A stretch of 64,000 bases of DNA, from NCBI GenBank assembly GCA_012295275.1, contig CM022674.1, forward strand, positions 15,912,424 to 15,976,423, given 5' to 3'. This document shows positions 36,546 to 51,810 of this stretch, piece after piece. Numbering within the stretch: position 1 is the first letter of the stretch; each line of letters begins with the position of its first letter. Made by a program: the position numbers and the translations under genes. The notes beneath the pieces are model-generated. The model was not told the origin of the DNA and did not search any database. It saw only the letters and a program-made list of their open reading frames with translations. The stretch comes from Chrysomallon squamiferum (lineage: Eukaryota; Mollusca; Gastropoda; Neomphalida; Peltospiridae).

Positions 36546-37452
36546 TATGCCTAAAATACTGAAGGATCTTAGATATTAATATTAATATTAATACATTTAT
36601 TTATTTATTTATTTGTCCCTATTCAGAATTAATCTGTAATAGCGCAGTATATAAATTTACAGAACTCGCCTTTTCAGTATACTTTTATTAATAGAAACGT
36701 CTATTAATGTTTCTCTACATTCTAGACTTTTCTAGTATTTAAGAAAGATGCACTTGCATCAATAACATGGTGAAGTTAATTTCATCTTAATCTAGCTCTC
36801 ACCTTCAACTACAATTCTACTATCTTAATAATAAAAAAATGAGAATAATACGCATTTATTAAACGTTGATACATTATTCAACTTGTTAGATACGTTTATA
36901 CTGTTAAACAAAAATTAAGCTTTATTATTTATTTATTTTTTTATTTATTATGCGAAATAAAATTATCTAATATTGTTAATTAAACAATACCTCTATTGTT
37001 CAATAGACTGTGTTTTCAGTATATAATAATACTGTTACGCCTCTGTTTACAACATAAAACATGTAACATAAATAGTGATGACGGTACTGAAGATGGTATT
37101 TTATTTTCATAAACGCCGTGTTAAATTACTCCTACTTAGCTGTTCTAGGAAACAATTTCTGTTAATAAAATGTCACATTAGTATGGAAGTGTTCTCGATA
37201 TTCACATACAACTATACTGTTGTTTATAAAAACACGCTAACCTTGAAGACCACATTTCTGAATGTACACTTTGTTTTCGCAGTAAAATCACACCTGTAAT
37301 GTTTTACTATAATACTACTGAAATACAATATTTTCAAAACAAATAAACAACAACGACAACGACAACAACAATAATAGTAATATAAATAAAATAAAATTAT
37401 AATCTTTATTCTATTTCTTTATTTCAATATCCATAGGACTTCAAACGTTAAG

Positions 37453-37652
37453 NNNNNNNNNNNNNNNNNNNNNNNNNNNNNNNNNNNNNNNNNNNNNNNN
37501 NNNNNNNNNNNNNNNNNNNNNNNNNNNNNNNNNNNNNNNNNNNNNNNNNNNNNNNNNNNNNNNNNNNNNNNNNNNNNNNNNNNNNNNNNNNNNNNNNNNN
37601 NNNNNNNNNNNNNNNNNNNNNNNNNNNNNNNNNNNNNNNNNNNNNNNNNNNN
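37453..37652. other. Assembly gap, exactly 200 N
   Basis: A run of exactly 200 N, a fixed size typical of scaffolding joins where the true distance is unknown. The preceding and following sequences are the two ends of the duplicated block. Open frames crossing it are meaningless. Confidence 0.99.
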
Positions 37653-38805
37653 GTAGTATGTAAAATAACGAAAGCAACAACAACGAAAAAACACAACAAT
37701 GATACAATCAATAATTAAGAAAAGAAATGATGTCTGACATTTCATTAATTTAAAATTTTTATAATGTCGTTTTATATTTGTCTTTTTCTCCTTTCTTTCA
37801 TCCAATCTTGTTATTCGTTCACTGTTTATATAATTACAGTACCTGATCTGTATAGGACAGTATTGTCAATAAAATCATAAAACAAAGAAGTTTTCTGAAG
37901 TATTCTTAATACATTAATTGATTATAATGTGTTCATTTATCAGCAATGGGGAACACCTTCAAGCAGGCGGTTTCGATATCTGAAACTTTGTGGTTCTTTT
38001 TTTTTTATCAAGCTACTGCGTTTAAGGGCTTCAACATCGTATAAGGGAGGTAAGTCTCACAGTCATATTTGGTGAAATAGCAAAGTTCTCGTTCTTAATG
38101 AGTTCACAATTATTAGTAGAAGAATACTGACAAATAATAATGATGATAATACAAATAATAACAATGATAATAACAAATATTATGTGTATTAAAAAATATA
38201 TATATATATATATAAATCGGGTAATTTGTATTAAATTTGTCTTTAAATCTATAACACAATCACAATCGAGTTTAAATAAAATAAATCATATCGCTTGGCT
38301 ATTTTTCCTTTTATACATTCCATAACTTTGCTTTAGTTGTTTTATTTTTAAAATTATACAGCACTATACCAAGTGGGAAATATAGGCTCGATTGGAATAA
38401 ACGATATAATTAAGCAATTGTGGCCGAATACATATGATCTATATTTTAACTGTACAAGTAAATGTAATGTCTATTATGTACTTACAAGTAACACAAAGTA
38501 GTTTCAGTTATTTGCATTTATTTATCTGTGTTTTTATCTGTATTATTTTTTACGTAGCCTTTTTTAAAACTATTAATACTTTATGTTAAAGACCCACATT
38601 GATCATCCTACACTATTAAAAATATTAATAACCAGAATGTGCGTGTTCGGCTGAAGGGCTAGGATTTCAGTAGGTAAATAAGCCGGTTAACACTCCATAA
38701 TACTAATACTAATAGTAATACTAATACTAATACTAGTACTAATAATAGTAGTAGTAGTAGTAGTAGTAGTAGTAATAATAGTAGAAGTAGTAGTAGTAGT
38801 AGTAG

Positions 38806-38837
<32 letters not shown>

Positions 38838-39079
38838 CACAGTCACTGTTTTCTATATTTTTGAGACTCGTGTGTAAAAATGGGTACATCAGGTAAGGGT
38901 GGAACTAATTTAGTTTGAAATAAAAGATGTAAAATATAGATTTCAGATATTTAGTGTTACAATAAAAGAAGAAAAATGTAGATTTTAGAAACAGAATTAT
39001 TTAGCAATTTTCTAAAAAAAAAAAAATTAAAAATTAAATAAATAACAGAAAAAGAAAACAAAATGGTGGCAAATGCTGT

Positions 39080-40860
39080 ATTCCTAACCTTAACACTAAT
39101 CCTTAACCTAGCTCAATTTCTAAATTAATACCCTGGAAATTCGCAGCATGAGTTTTTTCCCTTACGCTAACTCCAATCGTGACCCCCAAATTATTTTGCA
39201 CATTATGAGATCACTAATGATAATATTGTATCATCCAAGCTCTAACCCTAACACTAACCCTAACCCTAACCCCAACTCTAAACGTAGCTCAACTTCTAAA
39301 CCTAATCCAACGCAGGTCCGGAACATGAATTCTTACCCTTTCGCTACTTCCACGTGACTCACACATTATGTTGCACATGATCCTAACACTAGTCATACAA
39401 TTTAAACAACCCTAGGTTTAGCCCTAACCCTAACCCTAACCCTTATCCAAACTCTAACCCTAACCTTAACCCTCTCTCAATTTCTAAAGTTAATCCTACG
39501 GAATTCCGCCACATTAATTCTTACCCTTACGCTAATTCGAATCGTGACCTCAAATTAGTTTGCACATTATTAGAAGATTAATGATACAGTTTTAATAATC
39601 CTAGCTCTAACCCTAACCCTAAATCTATCCCTAACCTTAACCTTAACCCTAGCTCAATTTCTAAACCTAAACCTACGGAGGTCCGCAACATTAATTCGTA
39701 CGATACTTCCAGTCGTATCCCACAAATTATCTTGCACATTGTCATAACACTAATGATACAGTTTAAATAAAACTACCTTCAACCCTAATCCTAACCCTAA
39801 CCCTAGCTTAACTACCGAAACTACTGCTACGGAGGTTCGGAATATTAATTCTTACCCTTAAGCTAATTCCAGTCGTGAACCACACATTATTTTTGACATT
39901 ATCATTACACAAGTGATAAAATTTGAATAACCCTAACCCTAACCCTACCCTTAACCGTATCTCAGTTTCAAAGTTCAATCCTACGCATCTTTTATTGTTA
40001 GCCGTACGCTACTTCCAGTCGTGACCCAGAATTTATTTTTCACATTATCATAACGTTAATGATAAAACTTAAATAACCGTAGCACTAACACTAACACTAA
40101 CCCTAACCCTAGCCTTAACGCTAGCTCAATTTCTAAAGGAATAGTACGGAGGCTCGCAACATTATTTCTTACCCTTACGCTACTTCCAAGCGTGACCCCA
40201 AATCATTTTGCATTAACACTAAGGATAAAATTTAAATGATCCTAGCTCTAACCCTAACCCTAACCCTGACCCTAACGTGACCCCAAATTATTTTGCATAT
40301 TATCATAACACTAATGATAAAATTTAAATGATCCTAACCCTAACCGTAGCTTAACATCCAAACCTAATCCTATGGAGGTTGGGAACATTTATTCTTACGC
40401 TTACTCTAACTCAAATCGTTCCCCTCAGTTTATTTTGGACATTATCATAACACTAAAAATTTAAATGACTCCAGCTCTAACTCTAACCCTAACACTAATC
40501 CTAGGTGAAGTTGTAAACCTAATCCTACCCACGTCCTCAATATTAATTCTTACTCTCACTCTACTTTGAGTGGTAACTCTGATATTACTTTGCACATTAT
40601 CACAACACTCATAATAAAATTACAATAACCCTTTCTCTATCTCTAATCCTAACCCTAACCTTAAACCTAACCTTAACCTTAACCCTAACTCTATCCTTAG
40701 CTCAACTTCTAAACCTAATCCTACCGAGGTCCCCAACTTTAAATTTTACCCTATCCCTACTTACAGTCGTGACACTCACATTATTTTGCAGTTTATCATA
40801 ACATTTATAATAAAATTAAAAAATCCTAACTCTAACTCTAACCTAACCCTATATCACGGT
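39080..40860. repeat. Satellite with interstitial telomere-like CCCTAA motifs (copy 2)
   Basis: Counterpart of 24735-26510 with the same unit order and scattered substitutions, such as small changes in the CCCTAA runs. Unit number appears unchanged. Confidence 0.88.
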
Positions 40861-41641
40861 GCAAACAATGACGTCCTTTATCAAATCCAGTTTTAACTTT
40901 TTGGACAGAACTGACAAATTATTTGTTTAAATTATGATATCATTTCATACGAGTAAACAATATATTATGTTCTCTCAACCGCTCCGATCGACAAAGAATT
41001 CATAAAGAAATGTAGCCGGTCAAGCATGAATTGTGTATTTCTGTAATTCCTGGAATCGATGTGGACATAAAACAAGTATGATGGACGGGGAAGTCGAAAT
41101 TGACAACCAGCAAATAGGAAAAGTATGTGAGGTATTGAGGAGCTGAGCATACTAGTTTATGTTAGCTGATAGATATAGTCTGCTACACACAACCTGGTTT
41201 TGTTCAACCAAATGTAATTCAGAATGGGCGGTAACCAGAATCTATCTTTGTTTATTTGCTTATAAAATATTGCCCAGCATTTTCTACTTTAGCAAACACC
41301 CTGAAAGTTTTTATTTCAACTGAAACTTTGCCAGTTCTAGAACAATCGATCCGCCTTTGATACGGACCGTAACAGTTAATTAAATACACTGATTAGGAAA
41401 TCAGTTATATTTTTAATCTTTATTACCAATATTTTATTTCTGCTCTCTAAAGAAGTAGGCCAGATATGTATATCGGAAAAAAAGAAGTTTTAAATGTAAC
41501 AAAGGAACCTTTATCACGAGAGACAAGAAGAAGATGTTCAAAATATCTGGATGTTTTTTTTTTCTAATTTCTACTAAGTCCATACTTGACAACATCATAA
41601 TAGACGCTTAAGTTTTCGTAAACAGTGATTCCGTGAGCTGA

Positions 41642-41876
41642 AACACGACAACAAATGCCAGTCTAACGGGAATCCTACTTTCTGAAAGGTATTTGGTATC
41701 TGTCAACACAGCTAGGAATAAATTGGTGTGTGCAGCGCAGTGTGACCTTGAACCCAGATGCAAAACGTTCAGGTTTGAAAAGTCATCTGCCAAATGTTTT
41801 CTTTTCAGTGAATTTGTCACTGGAGGCTGCAATGCGCCAGTACTGAGTAACATTTCTACTTACTACATACATCAGG
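41642..41876 (+). CDS. PAN/apple-like domain exon (copy 2)
   Basis: Same exon as 27286-27520, with the cysteine present (AAQCDLEPRC), so this copy has the more canonical cysteine set. Further differences are FVTGG for VVTGG and NISTYY for SISSYY. Same CAGG|GTAAAT donor and phase. Confidence 0.73.
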
Positions 41877-42384
41877 GTAAATATATGTCTGTTTGTCTGT
41901 CTGTCTATCTGTGTGTTTATATCTCAGTAAATATATATATATATGTATATATATTCTGTTAATATTTCATGATTAACGTCGATATTACGCAATTTAGCTT
42001 GATTATCTCTGAAACAAGGTGATAGTATTAAATGTAGTAGAAGTAGCAGCACTAGTAGTAGTGATTGTGGTAGTTGAAACAGTATTATAGTAGAGTTGCA
42101 GTAGCAGTTTTATAGCAATATAAGGAATGAAGTACTATCTGTAATAATAATATTATTGCTTGTAGCGGTATATTATTATTATTGTTATTATTATTATTAT
42201 TATTGTTATTATAATTATAATTATTATTACTATTATTATTGTTGTTGTTGTTGTTGTTATTATTCTTATTATTCTTATTATTATTATTTTATTATGGGTG
42301 TTGTTGTTTTTGTCGTTGATGTTGTCGCTGATTTAACCCTCAAGAAAAAGAGAAATGACAAAAAACGGATTTCTACTAGTAATA

Positions 42385-42577
<193 letters not shown>

Positions 42578-42687
42578 CGTCTTCTCTCTATACAGATAGG
42601 TAGTTAGACTGATAGACAGTCAGAGAGACAGACAGGACAATAGACAAACATAGAGATAAGTACACAAACAGATTAACATACAGAGAG

Positions 42688-42757
<70 letters not shown>

Positions 42758-43250
42758 CAGATCAGAGGAAAGTATGTGTATGTGTGTGTGTGTGTGTTAA
42801 TGTGTGTTTGCATGTGTATGTGTGTTCACACACAGAACTATTGAGAGCTAGATAGATGCATATATACATACATGTGTATGTGACTATATATCTGTTAAAA
42901 TATGTATCTATATATCTGTCTATCTGTCTATCTATCTATCTATCAATCTATTTATATGTCTATTTATTTATATGTGTGTTTGTGAGTGTGTGTGTGTGTG
43001 TCTGTGTGTCTGTGTGTGTAATAGTCTGTGTGTAAATCTTTTGCGAGATACCTACCTGTCTGTCTCTTAGTAACTTTTTTATTTTAAGCATTTTAACACT
43101 TTTGTATCTTTGGCTTTCTGTTTTTAATAATATTTGTGTTTAAGACCTTATTTAAGAATTTGACTAATTTGAAAAACAATCCTGTATTATATTTCTCATT
43201 AATTTCTAGTTTAAAAATATCAGATTTCTATTTTCGTTACTTAATTTCAG

Positions 43251-43416
43251 ACGTTCCGCAGATTTTTGATACAGCACTGGATAGCAAAAACCGTAGACTC
43301 TATTATTCCGGTGGCAACAATATAGAGTTCATTGACCTTCAAAGTGGCAAACAGAGGAAAGTTCTAACTGAAAATGGAGCCAATTTGAGACGTTTGTACG
43401 TTGACCCAGAAAAGAT
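43251..43416 (+). CDS. YWTD-type propeller exon (copy 2)
   Basis: Identical in translation and splice phases to 28805-28970 (166 bp, TTTCAG acceptor, GTAGTT donor). Confidence 0.82.
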
Positions 43417-43908
43417 GTAGTTGAAACAGTAGTAGTAGCCGTAGTAGTAGTAGTAGTAGTAGTAATAGCAGTAGCAGTAGCCGAAACAGCAGTAGTAAAA
43501 GTAGTGGTAGTAAGTATACTAGTTATAGCTGTGGTGGTTTCAGAATTAGTAACTGTAATAGTAATAGCAGCTGTAGTAGAAACTAGTATTTGGTTAATTC
43601 GCTGTAGTTATAGTAGTAATAACGGTGTTATGTAATGAGTAGTAGCGATTGTTGTTGCTGCTGCTGTTGTTGTTCTTATTATTGTTGTTGTTGGTTGTGG
43701 TGTTCTTCTTCTTCATTTTGTCACCGGTAGTCTCCCTTTCTTAGTTTTCATTCCTGGAAATTTCTGATCCTAATATGACACTTTATCTGTGTTTGAATTA
43801 AGCCTATGTCTAGCACTAAAGCGAATGCTGATATAAAAATGAACTACTATTGTTAGTTCAATGTCTTTGTCATATTTATTTTTATTATTTGTTTTCTCTC
43901 TGTGATAG

Positions 43909-44045
43909 GCTCATCTTTGCTGCTATTCCCACTGAAGGAATTATACGTAGTGACTATGATAAGAAAACAACACAATTTCTGGCTTTCCAGAGATCTATCA
44001 TATCTCCTTTGATGCGAAATGCACCCACTTTCCTAGTCTTTTGGT
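43909..44045 (+). CDS. YWTD-type propeller exon 3 (copy 2)
   Basis: Same coding sequence as 29465-29601. The acceptor here is TGTGATAG where copy 1 has CTCCCTAG, a weaker polypyrimidine context. The 3' end is inferred by phase, as in copy 1. Confidence 0.66.
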
Positions 44046-44458
44046 GTTTACAATTCATTCAAATTGACGAGCCAACAACAGCCCATCTATCTATCTTTCT
44101 AACTACCTACCTAAATACCTAAATACACTTAAAAAGTATTAATCGTAAATACTAAAAGATAAGGATGAAACAAGTTTGTGAGATAGAGAGAGAGATAGAA
44201 AGAGAAAGTAATGAAAGAAAGAGAGAATTAACGAGTATGACCAGAACAGAGAGACGGAGACCATAACAAATAAAAAAAATAATAAAAAAAAATAAAAAAT
44301 AGCAGACATAATTAATCCTGTTAAATGTCGGTGTATCTTGAATATGCTTATTTATTTATTTATTTATTTATTTGTTTGTTTGTTTGTTTGTTTGTTTGTT
44401 TGTTTATTTATATATTTTTATTTTACTTATTTATTTATTTTGTAATTATTATCATCAG

Positions 44459-44621
44459 ATCACAGACTAATTTGTATAAATAAGGATCAGACGCTGTTGA
44501 TATGGGAAAATGTGTGGGGTGAAGATCGCGTTCAAATCCCAGTCAATCCGAAAACATTTCTGAGGGATATAACTTTTATCCCATGGAATGGACTCATTTT
44601 CACAACCAGCAGTATGAAAAG
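44459..44621 (+). CDS. Propeller-type exon 4 (copy 2)
   Basis: Counterpart of 30022-30184 with several amino-acid changes: LICINKDQTL for LIWINKNQLL, FLRD for FLGD and GLIF for GIMF. It has the highest density of replacements among the exons of this gene, although the frame and both splice sites are intact. Confidence 0.65.
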
Positions 44622-44663
44622 GTGATTTGATTTGACTTTTGTTTAGTGACATTAGAACAAAAT

Positions 44664-44915
44664 GAACAAGATATGCATACTAGCCACCTCTAAACTTACT
44701 ATACTATTACTATAATTACAACCACTAAAACATTAACTAGATGTACATACTAGCTTTCTCTAAACCTACTATACTATTACTACAATTACTATTACTAAAA
44801 AAATTAACAAGATATACATGCCAGCTATCTCTAAACCTGTTATACTATTAAACAATTACTACTACTAAAAAATTAACAAGATGTACATACTAGCTTCTTC
44901 TAAACCTACTAGATC
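44664..44915. repeat. Minisatellite, ~60/120-bp units (copy 2)
   Basis: Shorter allele of the array at 30226-30610. Confidence 0.86.
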
Positions 44916-45254
44916 CCACACGATATACACTTACAAATATATATTAATACAATAAAAGAACAGTACGAACAACAAAAGCAACAACATGACTCAATACAAA
45001 TAAACAGAACAACCATATAAACACACACACTGTATAATTTAATGATGATAGTTTTAGCTGAGCCAAGAAATTTGCCTTATTTTGAGTAGAAAACAGAACC
45101 ATGGATACATCCTGAAAGATGAATGAAAGGTATGTAAATATAAAAGATTATTTACATTTCACAAATATTCTCTACATTTATAGCAAACGTAGCTATACTA
45201 GCAACAGCCAGTGAAATAATTATAAGTAAGTAAACATTTTCTTTCTTCTTGTAG

Positions 45255-45345
45255 ATTTCTTTCGTTCTATGGATGGGTCACCTCCATGGGTGTCCATGGG
45301 CAAAACCGTCTTCCCGTGTGTAGTGGTCCAACAAGCACGGCATGA
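45255..45345 (+). CDS. Terminal exon, version 1 (copy 2)
   Basis: Same length, acceptor and stop as 30941-31031; the frame is intact in both copies (VHG and LPVCSGP retained). Confidence 0.58.
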
Positions 45346-46370
45346 CAGTTGACATGATGCGAAAAGCAGCTCAAACAAAAAACTGATAAAAAACACCCGA
45401 TGAATATAAAGCTGATAATAATTATTAAAACATTATTTACGAAACATCATAAACGTGGTGATCAGTAAATATGATCATTGAAATTTAGATCAATTTATTA
45501 CAATAATCGGACATCTCGGTTCTTGGTTTTGTTTCGGTTTCAATAGCAAAACATATCTTTGCGGTAGACATACCTAAAATAATATGAATTACTTCTATAA
45601 TAAAAAAATTATTATTGATGACAATAGTTAAAAAATAAATTTAAATAAGATTTAAATCATTGCTGATTTCGTGCTTACAAATTAGAATTTATACTAACCA
45701 TATACTCGGTGTTTTATAATGTTTATTTTTATATCGATCGGAGTTGAAAATAAAAATTAATATTCGGCTAACTTCGTTTTGACGTTCGGATGTATGACGT
45801 CATCAATGCTTTGTTTACATAGATACAGTTGGCGATATTGAAGATTAGCGCATTCGAGTTAGTTCTGACTCTACTTTCCTTCCTTTTTACTTTGTATATT
45901 GAATTGCATCTGCAAGTGATGAAGGTTACATTTGTGTAGGTTTAAGTTTTATATTATTAACATATTTAAGTCCAAACTGGACATATTTTATTCACACTGA
46001 GGTTATGCTGGAATAGTTTTAGATGAAATAATCAACGATAACTGAAAACTGCGAGTATGCATTACTTTCTAACCTCTAATGCTCTGATTCCTGTTTCTTA
46101 TATTGTTAATATACCCTTGTCAAAATATGTTTATTTTTACACCATTGGAGGTTGACCCATTCGACGACAGAGACATTCAACCAATGGAGGTTGACCCATT
46201 CGGGGAACCCATGGATACAACCTGAGTATAAGGTATCATAATACAATATGTTGAAACATTATTATTTTTCGCAAATATTCTCCACTTTCATATTAGACAC
46301 AGCTATACTGCAAATGAAGTAAAGATAACATTATATAATAAATAAACATTTTTCTTTTCTTCTTGTACAG

Positions 46371-46491
46371 GTGGATTTCTTTGGTTCTCCCGATCGTTCA
46401 CGTCCAATGCAAGGACACCGACGTCCATGGGCTCCACCCTCTTCCCGTGTGTAGCGGACCACGTGAAAAGCACGACCTGGAGCTGACTTGA
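46371..46491 (+). CDS. Terminal exon, version 2 (copy 2)
   Basis: Identical in translation to 32055-32175, with the same TTCTTGTACAG acceptor and TGA stop at 46489-46491. Confidence 0.65.
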
Positions 46492-48794
46492 AGCGAAAAG
46501 CAACTCAAAGCATGAACTGGCAAAAACAACTGATGAATACAAAAGTTGACAAAACGTTTCAAACACGAAACATCATAAACATGTAAATCATGCCAGTCAT
46601 TTATATCTTGATCAGTGGTGGTGATTAAAGAAGTTTTTTCCTCACAATGTTGCATTTATGAACATATATTACATAACAGTAACAAAAATTCAGAAATGTT
46701 TTAGAATACATAGATATATATTCAACCCATGTAAATTAAAAGGTGGTGTTGTTTTCTCTTTTATGCAATAAGGTTTAGCTCAGATTTTGTTTTTAAAATC
46801 TATATTATTACATAATTAAGTATAGTTTATAAATTTTAACTTGTACTTTTTATTTATTATTTAGTGTTCAAACTCATTTCAGAAATGATATGAGATTTTA
46901 TTCATACTGAGAAGACAGAAATCTCGTGTGGTTAGCCGCTTCGTATATCTTAGTAATCTATATATAGGGTATTGCTACTTTTTCTAATTTCGAATACAGT
47001 GATATTGCTTTGAAAGCCCTTTCTATATACAGATAGACAGACAGACCAACAGAGTAGAGACAGAAGTGAATGTCCTTAAGAATCATTTATGGCATATAAA
47101 TATTTCACTCTGGCTTTCTTACTCTCTCTGTCAATCTCCAGATTACTCTAATTAGATGGATTATTTTATTTTACCAGATGTTTAAGTGTAATTAAGTATT
47201 ATGGGTTGTGTGTTTAAGGCGCTGTTTACAGAAACTATTATAGACACATCTTATCTTATCATATTTACCTTCTAATCAGCAGATGAAGACTATGCTTTCA
47301 GTGTAAATAAACACAGACAATGCCAGAAATCACTAGTCTCTCATTAACAATTTATTGGTACTTCTAGTCATGCCTCCCTCCTAACACCACATATTCCTCA
47401 TCACACAGTTTATATATTAAGCCAAATTCCATTGATATATCACTCAATCCATGGACCTGCAATGAGGACCTTCTTTGTTAACAATGTGATAATGTCTGAA
47501 AAATAATTGCTTATATAATTGAAAACCTTTCAGTCCATCATTCCCTCTTTTTATCCTTTTATTATTTTCCCAATTCTTCTTTGCACAAAAACTTTCATCC
47601 ATCCGTCCATCTAACATTCCATCCATCCTTACTTACCTACGTGTTTCTATCTATCTATCGGTCTATCTATATATTTGTTTTATTTCATCATCAATTTCTC
47701 TGGCTATTTGTCTGTCTATCTGTCTCTGTACTGGTCAACCTGTGGTTTAGCTTAATCTGCACCTGCTCACCTCTTTCTAACATAGAAACAGACTTTAATG
47801 AAGAAATCATATGATTTTTTTACTCATATACATGTGATCATTACCTGTCTAGCTAACCATTTATTCATCACTATCCTCTGTCTGTCTGTCTGTCTATATC
47901 TATATTTATTTATATAATTATCTCTCATTCTCTGAAAAATCATTCACACATGGCATACTTCTCTGTTTCATAGTGAGGTCAATACCTGTTCTCTCTCTGT
48001 AACAACAAACACATATAATCACACCTACATGTCAGTCTCTCTCAGTCTAGCTATCTATCTGCAATCTAACACCCATATAAACACACTCTTATTCATACAT
48101 TCAGTTACATACCAATCCTCTAACATAAATACAAATACTCATGATTATGAAGCTATGGATCTATGTATCTATATATATAATGTTTACTGTGTATGTGTTT
48201 GTGTATGTCCATCCATCCATCTATATCTACCCTCTCTAATACACACACATATATATATACATTAATCTATTCACTAATGTATTTTTTAATTTATATTTGA
48301 TCTCTATCAATCATCTGACTCTCTCAAAAATCCACAAAAAGCACACTATCTTTGACACACATTTTTATACACAGCTGTATATATATATATATATGTACCT
48401 AATTATTGTCTACCTAACATATCAAACTATCTCTGAAGCGATGTCTAACTATCTCTATATCAATCTATCTCACCTTCTCAGTTATACATAGCCACAGTCT
48501 ATCTTGCACTCACACAAACACACACACACACACACATACGTATACACCCTCTCTATTTACATCCTTTTTAAGTATTTAAATACACTCTTTCTATCTAGTT
48601 ATCTATCTATAATTATATTTATTTATGTATCTATTTATGCCATATACATAAGCAACAGAGTCAGTCGTTCTTACAGATGTGCAGGTATATATATATATAT
48701 GCCTCCTAGCATCTATCTATCTTTCTAGTAATCTATCTACCTTTCTTCTAACTATCAATTTACCTGTCTGTTATCATCTACCATCTATCCACCC

Positions 48795-48830
<36 letters not shown>

Positions 48831-50088
48831 AGTTACTTATCCTTTTATATGCATATACATACTAATCATCTTCTACACATACAAATACATTTTCATTCCT
48901 ATGCACGTGTGGGTGTATGTATAAATGTATGTATGTATGTGTGTATATCATCCAACCAGCGACACTGAAAACTATTTAGTTCATTTTAATTTATTTTATT
49001 TCAAGAATTTTATTTTATTTGTTTTTCTTTCTTTGCTGACGATGTCGTAATAAAAAGTGAAAAAAAAAGAAAAAAAAGTACGAAATGGGTACGAGATGAT
49101 ATATTTCGTAAACGTCAGAAAAAAATAAAAATAAAAAAGAAATGTTACCACATTTTCAGCAATTGCTTCACAGTATTAGCAATCTATGTATAAGCGGCTT
49201 CTCCAAATTACTTTTAATGATCTATGTAGAATTATTGCACTATAAAGGTCTACATGTTTAAAAGTGTGTAAATATTGATCGACGTTCGATGCTGCTATCT
49301 TGGATTTCGATCGGAAGTTTCGGTGAGGTCACGGAAGTTATTAAACTTCCAAATACAATTATTTTACGTCTGTTTTCTGAACTTTTTATGATTTACACTG
49401 ATAAAGATGGCTGTTCAAAACCGTGATCTCATGCGCCTTTCCGAACTACTTTTTCAACTAAAATAAAATAAATAAATAAATAAAATTAAATGAAAAACAT
49501 TAAATGAAATAGCAATTTTACAATAATTCATCAAATAATAATATCACGATAAATAAACCAAAAATACAGGAAACTGGTTAGTTAAAAGAAAAAGAAAATG
49601 CAGGGAATGTTAATAAGCTGCTTCTGTCTGCTACAAAACACTATACAGAATTGTTTATTTTCATCTAAAAGCAGCAAATCTAATTTACCGTCACCTCGCC
49701 TATGCGAGGAGTAATCTATTTTAGAAGTTCGTGGTCTAAGAGAAACAACTCTATTTAACACACACGTTGGCAAATATACAAATAAGACTGAGTGTTGAGT
49801 AAAATTTAAAAAATAAAATAAAATAAAATAATAATTCAAGTCGCCTAAATATTGATAATTCACTGAATTTACTAAATTCATTAAAATTATTTTATTTAAA
49901 ACTAGTAGTAAATTCTGGTAATTCTGGCCTCAGGGCAATTCTAGCCTCCGAGGTATATTATGACTTGCAGCCGCTATACTGCATTTTGAGGTTTCAAAAG
50001 TGAGTTTTATTTTTTAGTCCTAAAGACATAAGGTTAGTTATAAATTATAATCGGTCTTTAAGTTCAGCAGAAGAAACTTGATTAATAT

Positions 50089-50587
50089 GTGATAATTAAG
50101 CAAGAAATATGCTTTTTATTTTACAACACTTGGGGCAATAAAATCAAAAGGATGAGGTATGCCGAGGCATTGACAGAAGAAGAAAGTGTCAAGAGGTATG
50201 AAGAAGATTTGGCAGAGAACAAGAAGAAGAATGAGGAAGAAAAGGCAAAGAAAGCAAATATTTTAGAGGCAAAATTACAAAAAAAAATAGAAGATACCAA
50301 AGTCAAAACGGCAGTTCAATTTGAAAGCTACAGCACAACCGGTGGCTGCAGCCAAAGAAAACATTGATGGTGATGAGCCTGAACTAGAAGACAGAGATGT
50401 AGTAGATACAAAAGAAAAATGTGAACTCTGTGGCAGAGTTGATGATGGAATGAATTCTGACGAGTTCATAGGATGTGACGGGTGGCTAAATTGGTATTGT
50501 CTTGATTCTTGCGCAAATCTCGAAATCCCACCTGGTGCAGACTTAAAAGGAATTGTAGTCTTGTATGATATTTGTCAAGGAGTTTAG
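50089..50587 (+). pseudogene. Transposase-like C-terminal fragment with PHD-like finger (copy 2)
   Basis: Counterpart of 35774-36237 with a longer intact second frame (50321-50587). This retains IGCDGWLNWYCLDSCANLEI, so the Cys-rich finger is complete here. The switch between the Lys/Glu-rich frame and the finger frame near 50315 is shared with copy 1, so it predates the split between copies. No upstream DDE catalytic domain is recognised in either copy. Confidence 0.52.
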
Positions 50588-50773
50588 TTTACTGAAGATT
50601 TGAATTTGACTTGTATTATTATTAGGACTAATTATTAGTATTAGTAAACAACTTTTCTTTTATTGGCTGTCTGTATGTCTGTCTATGGATTTATCTCTAT
50701 ATATATCTGTCTTTCTCACTCTCAATCTGTCTGTTTGTCTATATGTCTATCCACCTACCTATCTACCTCTCAG

Positions 50774-50905
50774 ATTTCAGTGATAAGTGCAGGTGTCGCT
50801 GTAATTAAAACTTCAGTAAAAGAAATGATAAACACTGCAGAAAACATTGATAATAAAGCAGCAACGATATTTTATCTCACTGGGAGAGATTCTGTGTATG
50901 CCTAA
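50774..50905 (+). CDS. Candidate exon of unknown function (copy 2)
   Basis: Counterpart of 36427-36545 with acceptor ACCTCTCAG. It reads ISVISAGVAVIKTSVKEM and continues to a TAA after GRDSVYA. The end differs from copy 1 because of two small indels. Confidence 0.35.
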   Translation: MSVISAGVAVIKTSVKEMINTAENIDNKAATIFYLTGRDSVYA

Positions 50906-51810
50906 AATACTGAAGGATCTTAGATATTAATATTAATATTAATACATTTATTTATTTATTTATTTATTTATTTGTCCCTATTCAGAATTAATCTGTAATA
51001 GCGCAGTATATAAATTTACAGAACTCGCCTTTTCAGTATACTTTTATTAATAGAAACGTCTATTAATGTTTCTCTACATTCTAGACTTTTCTAGTATTTA
51101 AGAAAGATGCACTTGCAAATATCAATAACATGGTGAAGTTAATTCATCTTAATCTAGCCTCTCACCTCTCAACTACAATTCTACTATCTTAATAATAAAA
51201 AAAATGAGAATAATACGCATTATTAAACGTTGATACATTATTCAACTTGTTAGATACGTTATACTGTTAAACAAAAATTAAGCTTATTATTTATTTATTT
51301 ATTTATTTATTATGCGAAATAAAATTATCTAATATTGTTAATTAAAAAACAATACCTCTATTGTTCAATAGACTGTGTTTTCAGTACATAATAATACCGC
51401 TACGCCTCTGTTTACAACATAAAACATGTAACATCAATAGTGATGACGGTACTGAAGATGCATTTTATTTTCATAACGCCGTGTTAAATTACTCCTACTT
51501 AGCTGTTCTGTGAAACAATTTCTGTTAATAAAATGTCACATTAGTATGGAAGTGTTCTCGATATTCACATATAATTCTACTGTTGTTTATAAAAACACGC
51601 TAACCTGGAAGACCAATCTACATTTCTGAATGTACACTTTGTTTTCGCAGTAAAATCACACCTGTAATGTTTACTATAATACTACAGTACACACATAAAA
51701 CAACAACAACAACGACAACGACAACAACAATAGTAATATAAATAAAATAAAATTATAATCTTTATTCTATTTCTTTATTTCTCAATATCCATAGGACTTC
51801 AAACGTTAAG

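Noticed and set aside
37419-37805. Open frames spanning the N gap
   Set aside because: They translate unknown bases.
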